Shown here in pieces: positions 1-9,272 of a stretch of DNA of 22,101 nucleotides. Position 1 is the first letter of the stretch. Each line of letters starts with the position of its first letter. The translations under genes were made by a program, and so were the position numbers. The stretch spans positions 1-22,101 of the forward strand of contig DDKG01000177.1 of assembly GCA_002339265.1 (NCBI GenBank), in the 5' to 3' direction. The DNA comes from Massilia sp. UBA2604. Its GTDB lineage: Bacteria; Pseudomonadota; Gammaproteobacteria; Burkholderiales; Burkholderiaceae_D. Under the pieces are notes generated by a model that ran no database searches, was not told the DNA's origin, and saw nothing but the letters and a program-made list of their open reading frames with translations.

Positions 1-732
1 CTGCAGGATCTCGGGCACGTCTTCCTGCACGATGCGCCAGGCCAGGCCTTCGGCGATCGCGGTTTTACCCACGCCGGCCTCGCCCACCAGCAGCGGGTTG
101 TTCTTGCGGCGGCGGCACAGGATCTGGATCACGCGATCGACTTCTTCCTCGCGTCCGATCAGCGGATCGATCTTGCCGTCGGCAGCTGCCTTGTTCAGGT
201 TCTGGGTGAACTGGTCGAGCGGCGATTCTTTCGCCTGGCCTTCGACCTGCGCTTCTTCCACGCCTTCGGACGCCTTCTGGGTGTCCATCTGCTGGTCCTT
301 GCGGACGCCATGCGAGATGAAGTTGACGACGTCGAGGCGGGTCACGCCCTGCTGGTGCAGGTAGTAAACAGCATGCGAATCCTTCTCGCCGAAGATCGCG
401 ACCAGCACATTGGCGCCGGTGACTTCCTTCTTGCCGTTCGAGGCCGACTGCACGTGCATGATCGCGCGCTGGATCACGCGCTGGAAACCGAGCGTCGGCT
501 GGGTGTCGACCTCGCCCGTGCCTGGCACGGTCGGGGTGTTATCACCGATAAAATTAGTCAAGGTCTTGCGCAGGTCTTCGATATTGACCGCGCACGCACG
601 CAGGACTTCGGCGGCCGATGGATTATCGAGTAGCGCAAGCAGCAGGTGTTCCACGGTGATGAACTCGTGGCGTGCCTGGCGAGCCTCGACAAAGGCCATG
701 TGTAGGGATACTTCAAGTTCCTGCGCAATCAT
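1..732 (-). CDS. clpA: ATP-dependent Clp protease ATP-binding subunit ClpA (5' part, cut by window edge)
   Basis: ClpA is the AAA+ unfoldase that feeds substrates into the ClpP peptidase in the cytoplasm. The first 244 codons are present ([14 protein letters not shown]...); the gene runs off the left edge. Residues 1 to about 150 form the Clp N domain with its two repeats ([14 protein letters not shown] early on), which is the docking site for ClpS. A linker leads into the first AAA+ module: [15 protein letters not shown], then a Walker A motif GEAGVGKT near residue 220. The start is fixed by a GGAGGA ribosome site about 4 bases upstream and by the ATGA overlap with the clpS stop codon, so the two proteins are translationally coupled. 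The ClpS partner and the short linker argue for ClpA over ClpB or ClpC. The second AAA+ module lies outside the window. Confidence 0.96.
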   Translation of the reverse strand, partial: MIAQELEVSLHMAFVEARQARHEFITVEHLLLALLDNPSAAEVLRACAVNIEDLRKTLTNFIGDNTPTVPGTGEVDTQPTLGFQRVIQRAIMHVQSASNGKKEVTGANVLVAIFGEKDSHAVYYLHQQGVTRLDVVNFISHGVRKDQQMDTQKASEGVEEAQVEGQAKESPLDQFTQNLNKAAADGKIDPLIGREEEVDRVIQILCRRRKNNPLLVGEAGVGKTAIAEGLAWRIVQEDVPEILQ

Positions 733-1031
733 ACTTCCTCCATCACGCACTGCAGGGGGTGCCCGGCCTTGCGCGCATGCGTTAAGACAAACTCCACTTT
801 GGTACACGCTATATCTTTGGAAAACACCCCGCATACCCCTTTACCATGACGGTGAACAGAGAGCATGATCTGGGTTGCGGTTTCGCGATCCTTGTTGAAG
901 TACTCCTGGATCACGGCGACCACGAACTCCATCGGCGTGTAGTCATCGTTCAGTAGCGCCACCTGGTACAGCGGAGGCGGTTTGACGGTCTGCCGCTCAA
1001 GCAGTTGTTCGGTATCGTGCTTCGTTGCCAT
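729..1031 (-). CDS. clpS: ATP-dependent Clp protease adaptor ClpS
   Basis: ClpS binds the ClpA N domain and delivers N-end-rule substrates (N-terminal Leu, Phe, Tyr, Trp) to ClpAP. The protein is 100 residues, normal for the family. The core carries [13 protein letters not shown] (about 27-39), which holds the Asn-Asp-Asp residues that bind the substrate N-terminus, then a helix ending [17 protein letters not shown] with the conserved His-x-x-Gly pattern. The N-terminal 20 or so residues are the flexible extension that enters the ClpA pore. Its TGA overlaps the clpA ATG. No Shine-Dalgarno sequence precedes the ATG; instead a good promoter ends 7 bases before it (see the promoter entry). The family assignment is secure. 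Confidence 0.97.
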   Translation of the reverse strand: MATKHDTEQLLERQTVKPPPLYQVALLNDDYTPMEFVVAVIQEYFNKDRETATQIMLSVHRHGKGVCGVFSKDIACTKVEFVLTHARKAGHPLQCVMEEV

Positions 1032-1065
1032 GGGGTTATTCTAATACTTCCGAGGTTGGTGCCAA
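1031..1065 (-). promoter_or_regulatory. clpS-clpA promoter predicting a leaderless transcript
   Basis: On the minus strand a TTGGCA -35 box (1060-1065, 5 of 6 consensus) is followed after 16 bases by TAGAAT (1038-1043, 5 of 6). The last base of the -10 box is 7 bases from the A of the clpS ATG, so transcription should begin at or within a base or two of the start codon. No ribosome-binding sequence is visible in the 12 bases before the ATG, which agrees with leaderless initiation. This is prediction from the sequence only. Confidence 0.55.
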
Positions 1066-1203
1066 GCGTAAACATCAGCTCGTTTTCTGGTGCTTCCATC
1101 TTACGCGTTTTCGGATATTTGCGCAGATGGCGTTCCGATTGAGTAAATCAAGAGCACCGGCAGGTTGGCGCGGAAATATTTGGCAATGGGCACGCAAAAG
1201 CGC

Positions 1204-1267
1204 TTGACTTCAGTGATTATTCCACCAACAATGCAGTTATTGACATTGTACTTATGTACTTGTTGAT
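1204..1267 (+). promoter_or_regulatory. candidate cspA promoters
   Basis: The 318-base gap between clpS and cspA (1032-1349) holds both divergent promoters and no recognisable gene. Toward cspA there are two candidates. TTGACT at 1204-1209 with AACAAT at 1227-1232 (17-base spacer) would give a leader of about 110 bases. A consensus TTGACA at 1240-1245 with a weak GTTGAT at 1262-1267 (16-base spacer) would give about 75 bases. Either leaves a long structured leader, as is usual for cold-shock genes. The sequence does not decide between them. Confidence 0.35.
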
Positions 1268-1292
1268 AAGAAGTGAGCAGGCTGAGGAGGGG

Positions 1293-1333
1293 GCAAGAAG
1301 CTTCTTGCTTTTATGGCTCGTGTGATTTGTTAA
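1293..1333 (+). promoter_or_regulatory. cspA leader hairpin and possible six-codon leader ORF
   Basis: A perfect 16-base palindrome (GCAAGAAG/CTTCTTGC, 1293-1308) is followed by TTTTA, which resembles a weak terminator or an attenuator stem. Directly after it, 1313-1333 reads as a six-codon ORF (ATG GCT CGT GTG ATT TGT, then TAA). The ten bases CTTTTATGGC at the start of this ORF (1308-1317) are repeated exactly at the cspA start (1345-1354). A GGAGG stretch lies just before the stem (1286-1290), too far from the mini-ORF to serve it unless the stem folds. Role unproven. Confidence 0.35.
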
Positions 1334-1349
1334 ATTTGAAAGTTCTTTT

Positions 1350-1553
1350 ATGGCAACTGGTACTGTTAAGTGGTTCAATGATTCCAAAGGCTTTGGCTTC
1401 ATCACTCCTGATGACGGCGGCGAGGATCTGTTTGCTCACTTCTCCGCGATCAACATGAACGGTTTTAAGACCCTCAAAGAAGGTCAAAAAGTCCAATTCG
1501 AAGTCACGCAAGGCCCTAAAGGCAAGCAAGCTTCCAATATCCAGGGCATGTAA
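1350..1553 (+). CDS. cspA: cold-shock protein, CspA family
   Basis: This is a 67-residue single cold-shock domain protein that binds single-stranded RNA or DNA and acts as an RNA chaperone. RNP1 is KGFGFI at 13-18 and RNP2 is LFAHF at 27-31, both intact. The N-terminus [18 protein letters not shown] is the standard family start, so the ATG at 1350 is secure although no strong ribosome site precedes it. Codon use is less GC-rich than in the neighbours (many A- or T-ending codons), consistent with a highly expressed gene. It is monocistronic, with its own terminator 24 bases downstream. Its position beside clpS recalls the cspD-clpS-clpA arrangement of other proteobacteria, but the sequence alone does not show whether it is cold-induced or growth-phase regulated. 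Confidence 0.95.
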   Translation: MATGTVKWFNDSKGFGFITPDDGGEDLFAHFSAINMNGFKTLKEGQKVQFEVTQGPKGKQASNIQGM

Positions 1554-1576
1554 TCATTCCCCTCCCGGAAGCAAGG

Positions 1577-1602
1577 AACCCCGCGCAGGCGGGGTTTTTT
1601 TT
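1577..1602 (+). terminator. Rho-independent terminator of cspA
   Basis: AACCCCGC (1577-1584) pairs perfectly with GCGGGGTT (1589-1596) around a four-base loop and is followed by a T run (1595-1602). It lies 24 bases after the cspA stop. On the opposite strand there is no U tract, so it should end only plus-strand transcription. Confidence 0.92.
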
Positions 1603-1605
1603 CGC

Positions 1606-1914
1606 CTAGCGATCCTGCGTTGCCTCATTCGTCCAGCCGCTCGCCCCCACGAAGGCTGCCGCGTCGGCGAGAATCGCCTGCAACTGGTCGTCGCTCACCG
1701 CATCAGGCGCGGCGTCCGGACCGTTGCGCTGCAGTGCATCCAGCGCCTCGTCGTAACGGCGCACCAGCGACGCGGCGCGTTCGGCCAGGTCGGGCGCAAG
1801 CAAGCCCGTTGCCGTTGTCGCGCGCAACTGCTCGGGATCGGCATGCCGCTGGAACGCATAGATGAAACGTCCGATTCTTTCGTATCTGGCCTGGCTGATT
1901 GATTCTTCGCTCAT
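1606..1914 (-). CDS. hypothetical protein, 102 residues
   Basis: I do not recognise this protein. It is small, soluble and probably helical, rich in Ala, Asp and Arg. It has no signal peptide, membrane segment, cysteine or known motif. The N-terminal part (SQARYERIGRFIYAFQRHADPEQLRA) and centre (LAERAASLVRRYDEALDAL) read as amphipathic helices. A GGAGAC ribosome site lies 4 bases before the ATG. It follows icd on the same strand after a 34-base gap with no terminator, so cotranscription with icd is likely. Coding is supported by the ribosome site and by the fit between icd and the cspA terminator; function cannot be inferred. Confidence 0.75.
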   Translation of the reverse strand: MSEESISQARYERIGRFIYAFQRHADPEQLRATTATGLLAPDLAERAASLVRRYDEALDALQRNGPDAAPDAVSDDQLQAILADAAAFVGASGWTNEATQDR

Positions 1915-1948
1915 GCTGTCTCCTTATGCGAACTGGATTAAACGACGC

Positions 1949-3202
<1,254 letters not shown>

Positions 3203-3330
3203 CCATTCCTCCATTAGGGCGGCGGCCGGCGGGGCGAACTCGCTTACAATGACGCCCGGCATGCCGCCACGAGACATCGGCTTGCCCTGCATTATGCCTC
3301 AGCTATTCTCATCCGCTCACACGCCTTTCC
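3203..3330. promoter_or_regulatory. divergent icd / rluE intergenic region
   Basis: This 128-base region must carry both promoters. For icd a CATAAT -10-like box lies on the minus strand at 3291-3296 without a good -35. On the plus strand TACAAT (3244-3249) resembles a -10 box but would leave a leader of about 75 bases to rluE. Neither is convincing. Confidence 0.25.
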
Positions 3331-3876
3331 ATGCCCCTGATTCTCTTTAACAAGCCATTCCAGGTCCTGTGCCAGTTCTCGCCGCAGGAGGGCCGCGAAT
3401 CGCTGGCCGACTATCTCGATATTCCAGGCATCTACCCCGCTGGCCGGCTCGATGCCGACAGCGAAGGCCTGATGCTGCTGACCGACGACGGCAAGCTGCA
3501 GCACAAGATCGCCCACCCCGACCACAAGGAAGCCAAGACCTATCTGGTGCAGGTGGACGGCGTGCCGGACGCCGCTGCGCTGGCGCGCCTGCAGGCGCCG
3601 CTCGACCTGGGCGACTTCGTGACCAAGCCGTGCCGCGCGGTGCGCATCGCCGAGCCCGAATGGCTGTGGCCGCGCAATCCGCCGATTCGCGCGCGCCAGG
3701 ACAAGCCGACCGCGTGGATCGCGATCACGCTCGAGGAAGGCAAGAACCGGCAAGTGCGGCGGATGACGGCGGCGGTGGGCTTCCCTACCCTGCGCCTGGT
3801 GCGCAGCAGTATCGGCCCGTTTTCATTGGCCACGCATCCGTTGATGCCCGGCGAATATACCGAGGTAAGGATATAA
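3331..3876 (+). CDS. rluE: 23S rRNA pseudouridine synthase, RluE-type (RsuA/RluB/E/F family)
   Basis: The protein isomerises a uridine of rRNA to pseudouridine; RluE proper acts on 23S U2457 (E. coli numbering). It is 181 residues and consists of the catalytic domain only, with no N-terminal S4 domain, which favours RluE over RsuA, RluB or RluF. The catalytic motif GRLDADSEGLMLLTDDG has the active Asp at 41. The family C-terminal motif EGKNRQVRRMTAAVGFPTLRLVR is also present. The start MPLILFNKPFQVLCQF is the usual family N-terminus; the ribosome site is weak. The gene sits alone between the two isocitrate dehydrogenase genes and opposite to both. The target base is inferred from the family, not shown. 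Confidence 0.85.
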   Translation: MPLILFNKPFQVLCQFSPQEGRESLADYLDIPGIYPAGRLDADSEGLMLLTDDGKLQHKIAHPDHKEAKTYLVQVDGVPDAAALARLQAPLDLGDFVTKPCRAVRIAEPEWLWPRNPPIRARQDKPTAWIAITLEEGKNRQVRRMTAAVGFPTLRLVRSSIGPFSLATHPLMPGEYTEVRI

Positions 3877-3909
3877 AAAAAACCCGCCGACCTCACGGTG
3901 CGGCGGGTT
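3875..3909. terminator. bidirectional terminator between rluE and the monomeric IDH gene
   Basis: AACCCGCCG (3881-3889) pairs perfectly with CGGCGGGTT (3901-3909), with an inner ACC/GGT pairing in the loop. On the minus strand it is followed by eight U residues (the A run at 3875-3882), so it is a strong terminator for the IDH gene. On plus the T run is short (3908-3910), so termination of rluE may be weaker. Confidence 0.9.
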
Positions 3910-3928
3910 TCTCATTGCGGCCTGCAGC

Positions 3929-6160
<2,232 letters not shown>

Positions 6161-6195
6161 GCACATTTTCCTCGGTAGTCGCGAACGCTGTCGCG

Positions 6196-6226
6196 ATTAT
6201 AAAACTGACAATTGGCCACAGGCCAA
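6196..6226 (-). promoter_or_regulatory. promoter of the monomeric IDH gene
   Basis: On the minus strand a perfect TATAAT (6196-6201) is preceded after 19 bases by TTGGCC (6221-6226, 4 of 6). Predicted transcription starts near 6189, giving a leader of about 29 bases that contains the GAGGAA ribosome site. Confidence 0.6.
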
Positions 6227-6328
6227 GACCCGGGCGCACCGCGCTGATGCCGGACATTCTACCCCTCCCGGCTCCGGGATGGCAGATCGCAAAGGAGTGA
6301 ACACACCCCTGCGGCGGCTGGCGCCGAA

Positions 6329-6349
6329 GTCTTCTATAAGACATAAGAC
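6329..6349. promoter_or_regulatory. operator-like inverted and direct repeat upstream of the monomeric IDH gene
   Basis: GTCTT-CTAT-AAGAC (6329-6342) is a perfect inverted repeat, and its right half ATAAGAC (6336-6342) is repeated directly at 6343-6349. It lies between the rpsT terminator and the IDH promoter, about 130 bases before the -10 box. The rest of the 367-base gap from 6161 to 6527 holds the IDH promoter, the rpsT terminator and a GC hairpin; I see no gene in it. The regulator is not identifiable from the sequence. Confidence 0.45.
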
Positions 6350-6433
6350 GCGCCATATTATGCCCGAGCTTTGCACGGGATACCAGTTTTTAAGCGTTCG
6401 ACAAGATATCGAGAGAAAAACGAAGCGCCAAGC

Positions 6434-6466
6434 AAAAAAACCCGCCAGGACCGAAGTCGGGCGGGT
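6434..6466 (-). terminator. Rho-independent terminator of rpsT
   Basis: ACCCGCC (6440-6446) pairs with GGCGGGT (6460-6466), with an inner GAC/GTC pairing. On the minus strand it is followed by a U run (A residues 6434-6440). It lies about 60 bases after the rpsT stop codon. Confidence 0.9.
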
Positions 6467-6493
6467 CTTTCCAACTGCACAGAACTTTGCCGT

Positions 6494-6513
6494 CGCGGCC
6501 CCTCAGGGCCGCG
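6494..6513 (-). other. GC-rich hairpin just after rpsT
   Basis: CGCGGCCC (6494-6501) and GGGCCGCG (6506-6513) form a perfect 8-base-pair, all-GC stem with a four-base loop, 14 bases beyond the rpsT stop codon. There is no U run after it, so it is not itself a classical terminator. With the true terminator about 30 bases further on, the transcript ends in two stacked hairpins, which may protect the mRNA from 3' exonucleases. Confidence 0.7.
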
Positions 6514-6527
6514 TCGCACGCGGGCTA

Positions 6528-6794
6528 TTAAGCCGACAGTGCTTTCAGGGCTGCAGCCAGGCGGCTCTTGTGACGTGCTGCCTTGTTCTTGTGGATGATC
6601 TTCTTGTCAGCGATGCTGTCGATCTTCGACACGGATTGCTGGAAGATGGTGGTCGCGGCAGCCTTGTCGCCAGCCTGGATGGCTTTGCGGACGGCCTTGA
6701 TTGCGGTGCGCAGGGTCGAACGCTGCGCCGAGTTGTGTGCGTTTTGCTTAACTGCTTGACGAGCGCGTTTGCGCGCTTGTGCGGTATTTGCCAT
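6528..6794 (-). CDS. rpsT: 30S ribosomal protein S20
   Basis: S20 is a primary 16S-binding protein of the small subunit. The protein is 88 residues, begins [21 protein letters not shown] and is Lys, Arg and Ala rich throughout, as the three-helix S20 fold requires. The conserved centre is [20 protein letters not shown] and the C-terminal part [22 protein letters not shown]. The frame is open upstream, but the ATG at 6794 has an AGGAA ribosome site 5 bases before it and matches the family start. The gene is monocistronic, with its own promoter and terminator, and divergent from murJ, an arrangement I recall from other Burkholderiales. Confidence 0.98.
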   Translation of the reverse strand: MANTAQARKRARQAVKQNAHNSAQRSTLRTAIKAVRKAIQAGDKAAATTIFQQSVSKIDSIADKKIIHKNKAARHKSRLAAALKALSA

Positions 6795-6921
6795 GGAATT
6801 TCCTAAATCGGGGTCAAGTTGCGTTTGCAAACATTAGCGACTGTCAAACCGGCGCCTTGGCTTACCTAGCGGAGCCTGCCCAACGATTAGTGTCTGCTAA
6901 CAGAATTCAGTACAGCCCATG

Positions 6922-6950
6922 ATTATAGCGAAGGTTTCAATTCGGAGCAA
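6922..6950 (-). promoter_or_regulatory. rpsT promoter
   Basis: A perfect TATAAT on the minus strand (6922-6927) is preceded after exactly 17 bases by TTGCTC (6945-6950, keeping the TTG core). The start would be near 6915, giving a leader of about 120 bases, long enough to carry translational control of S20, although no specific structure was identified. Confidence 0.6.
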
Positions 6951-7015
6951 TTCATAATTCAGACATTGTCGGTTTCCTGCGCCTTTCGGAGCATCGTCCG
7001 GCGCCTGTCATTCGT

Positions 7016-7045
7016 GTCCGTACGGACGAGTTGCACAAGTATAAT
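7016..7045 (+). promoter_or_regulatory. murJ -10 box and overlapping 12-base palindrome
   Basis: A perfect TATAAT at 7040-7045 ends 9 bases before the murJ ATG. No -35 consensus exists at the right distance; instead the region holds a perfect palindrome, GTCCGTACGGAC (7016-7027), over the -35 position. The predicted start (about 7051-7054) leaves almost no leader, and no ribosome site is visible. The palindrome may bind a regulator. Confidence 0.45.
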
Positions 7046-7053
7046 CTTGCGCC

Positions 7054-8610
7054 ATGAACCTGCTCAGAACCCTCGCCGCCATCTCCAGCATGACCATGCT
7101 GTCGCGCGTCACCGGCCTGCTGCGCGAAAGCCTGTTCGCGCGCGCCTTCGGCGCCTCGGCCTATACCGATGCCTTCATCATCGCCTTCCGTCTGCCGAAC
7201 CTGCTGCGCCGCCTGTTTGCCGAAGGCGCGTTCTCGCAGGCTTTCGTGCCGATCCTGTCGGAATATAAAACCCAGCACGGCGAGGCGGCCACCAAGACCC
7301 TGGTCGACCACGTCGCCACCGCCCTGATCTGGGCCACGGTGCTGACCAGCATCGTCGGAATCGTCGGCGCCCCGCTCTTGATCACGCTGCTCGCCGGCGA
7401 CCTGCGCGAAACGCCCGGCGCCTACGATGCCTCGGTGATCATGACGCAGATGATGTTCCCGTATATCGCCTGCATGTCCTTCGTGGCCCTGGCCGGCGGC
7501 ATCCTGAACACCTGGCGCCAGTTCAAGGTGCCTGCTTTTACCCCAGTTTTGCTGAACCTGTCCTTCATCTTCGCCTCGCTGGTGCTGGTCAACTACCTGG
7601 AGCAGCCGATTTATGCGATGGCGATCGCGGTCTGCGTCGGCGGCCTGTTGCAGGTGGCGATCCAGATTCCCTCGCTGGTCAAGATCGGCATGCTGCCGCG
7701 CATTTCGATCAACCCGATGCACGGCCTGCGCGACGCCGGCGTGCGGCGCATGCTCAAAAAGATGGGCCCGGCCGTGTTCGCCGTATCGGCGGCCCAGATC
7801 AGCCTGTTGATCAATACCGGCATCGCGGCCAGCCTGGCGGCCGGCGCCGTCTCGGCCCTGCAGTATGCCGACCGCCTGATGGAATTCCCGACCGCGATGC
7901 TGGGCGTGGCCCTCGGCACCATCCTGCTGCCCTCGCTGTCGAAAGCCAATAGCGAAGGCAATGCCGAAGAATACGCGGCCCTGCTCAACTGGGGCCTGCG
8001 CCTGACCTTCCTGCTGGCGCTGCCGGCGGCGGTGGGCCTGGCGACGCTGGCCGAGCCGATGATCGCCACCCTCTTCCACTATGGCAAATTCGACGACGCG
8101 GCGCTGGCCAACTCGGCCATGCCGCTGATGGCCTACAGCGCCGGCCTGCTCGGCATCATCCTGGTAAAAATCCTGGCGCCGGCCTTTTATGCGCGCCAGG
8201 ACGTCAAGACTCCGGTGCGCATCGCGATCATGGTGCTGTTCGCCACCCAGTTGATGAACCTGGTCTTCGTGTTCTGGCTCGACCTGGGCGTGGCCGGCCT
8301 GGCGCTGTCGATCGGCCTGGGCGCCTGCATCAACGCCACCTGCCTGTACGTGGGATTGCGCCGGCGCGGCATCTATGCGCCGCAGCCGGGCTGGTTGAAG
8401 TTCTTCATCAAGCTGGCCGTGGCGGTCGGCGTGATGGGGCTGCTCTCCTGGTTCGGCCAGGCGCAGTTCGACTGGGCGGCGATGAAGGCGACGCCGGCGC
8501 TGCGCGTCGGCGCCCTGCTGGGCATTATCACGGCCTGCGCCTTCGCTTACTTCGCGGTGCTGGCCGTGCTGGGCTTCAGGCCGCGCGACTTCCGCCGCCG
8601 CGCGAATTAA
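7054..8610 (+). CDS. murJ: lipid II flippase MurJ
   Basis: MurJ is an inner-membrane flippase that moves the peptidoglycan precursor lipid II from the cytoplasmic to the periplasmic face. It is 518 residues, full length for the MOP-superfamily protein, with hydrophobic segments throughout consistent with 14 helices. The first helix region MNLLRTLAAISSMTMLSRVTGLLRESLFAR is typical of the family, with cavity arginines at 18, 24 and 52 and Asp39. RLPNLLRRLFAEGAFSQAFVPI is the conserved family signature. The start at 7054 is chosen for this match. The gene stands alone on its strand; its stop is 12 bases from the convergent thioredoxin-like gene, with no terminator between. Confidence 0.96.
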   Translation: MNLLRTLAAISSMTMLSRVTGLLRESLFARAFGASAYTDAFIIAFRLPNLLRRLFAEGAFSQAFVPILSEYKTQHGEAATKTLVDHVATALIWATVLTSIVGIVGAPLLITLLAGDLRETPGAYDASVIMTQMMFPYIACMSFVALAGGILNTWRQFKVPAFTPVLLNLSFIFASLVLVNYLEQPIYAMAIAVCVGGLLQVAIQIPSLVKIGMLPRISINPMHGLRDAGVRRMLKKMGPAVFAVSAAQISLLINTGIAASLAAGAVSALQYADRLMEFPTAMLGVALGTILLPSLSKANSEGNAEEYAALLNWGLRLTFLLALPAAVGLATLAEPMIATLFHYGKFDDAALANSAMPLMAYSAGLLGIILVKILAPAFYARQDVKTPVRIAIMVLFATQLMNLVFVFWLDLGVAGLALSIGLGACINATCLYVGLRRRGIYAPQPGWLKFFIKLAVAVGVMGLLSWFGQAQFDWAAMKATPALRVGALLGIITACAFAYFAVLAVLGFRPRDFRRRAN

Positions 8611-8622
8611 GCTACAACGCGA

Positions 8623-9249
8623 TCAAGATTTGTACTTGACGTTGCAGCCGTATGGGCGGGTGGTGGCCTGGGCCACGTTCTTGCCCTTCACCACCGCTTC
8701 CATCGCGGTCTTGAACAGCGGGCTGGCCTTCTCGATGTCTTCCAGCTTGGCCGACGCGATGCTGTCGATGCCGCCCGCGTAGCGCAGCACGCCCTTGGCG
8801 TCGATCACGTACATATGCGGCGTGGTGCGCGCGTCATAGGCCTTGCCGACCGTGCCTTGCGGGTCGAGCAGCACCGCGCTTGGGGCGGCATTGCGGCTGG
8901 CGGTCAGCTCGTCGGCCTTCTTGCCGTCCACATGGCCCTGCTCTCCCGGCGCCGACGAGATCACGCTCAGCCAGACCACGCCGGCATCCTTGGCCTGCTT
9001 CTGCAGGGCCGGCATATTCGCCTGGTAGTGCTTTTTCACGTAAGGGCAATCGTGGTTGGTCCATTCCAGCACCACGACCTTGCCTTTATAGTCGGCCAGA
9101 TTGTGCTGCTTGCCCTTGCTGTCGACGGCCGTGAATGCGGGCGCCGGCTGGCCGACCGTCGGAGCGGCCAGCGCCGGGGCAGCGCCCACCAGCAGGGCGG
9201 CCATCGATATCGTGGTGCGCAGCATGGCGCGACGTGAGGAAGCTTTCAT
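8623..9249 (-). CDS. exported thioredoxin-fold (TlpA/peroxiredoxin-like) protein with a single active-site cysteine
   Basis: The 208-residue protein has an N-terminal signal peptide (cleavage likely after ALA at 28) with SSRRAML, a weak Tat-like twin-arginine motif. The mature part has the AhpC/TSA-Redoxin fold: GQPAPAFTAVDSKGKQHNLADYKGKVVVLEW, an active site NHDCPYV with Cys68 but Val instead of the second Cys at 71, and a cis-proline region TTPHMYVID (Pro144). The only other mature Cys is 202 near the end (PYGCNVKY). It is therefore not a classical CxxC thioredoxin and may work like a peroxiredoxin with a distant resolving Cys. The start at 9249 has AAGGAG 5 bases upstream. It follows the DsbD-like gene by 23 bases in one operon, so that protein is its likely reductant. 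Confidence 0.85.
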   Translation of the reverse strand: MKASSRRAMLRTTISMAALLVGAAPALAAPTVGQPAPAFTAVDSKGKQHNLADYKGKVVVLEWTNHDCPYVKKHYQANMPALQKQAKDAGVVWLSVISSAPGEQGHVDGKKADELTASRNAAPSAVLLDPQGTVGKAYDARTTPHMYVIDAKGVLRYAGGIDSIASAKLEDIEKASPLFKTAMEAVVKGKNVAQATTRPYGCNVKYKS

Positions 9250-9272
9250 GACATCTCCTTTGAAAAGAATGG

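Noticed and set aside
3203..3292. 30-codon N-terminal extension of icd
   Set aside because: The internal ATG at 3202 has a good ribosome site and gives the family-standard N-terminus; the extension has neither.
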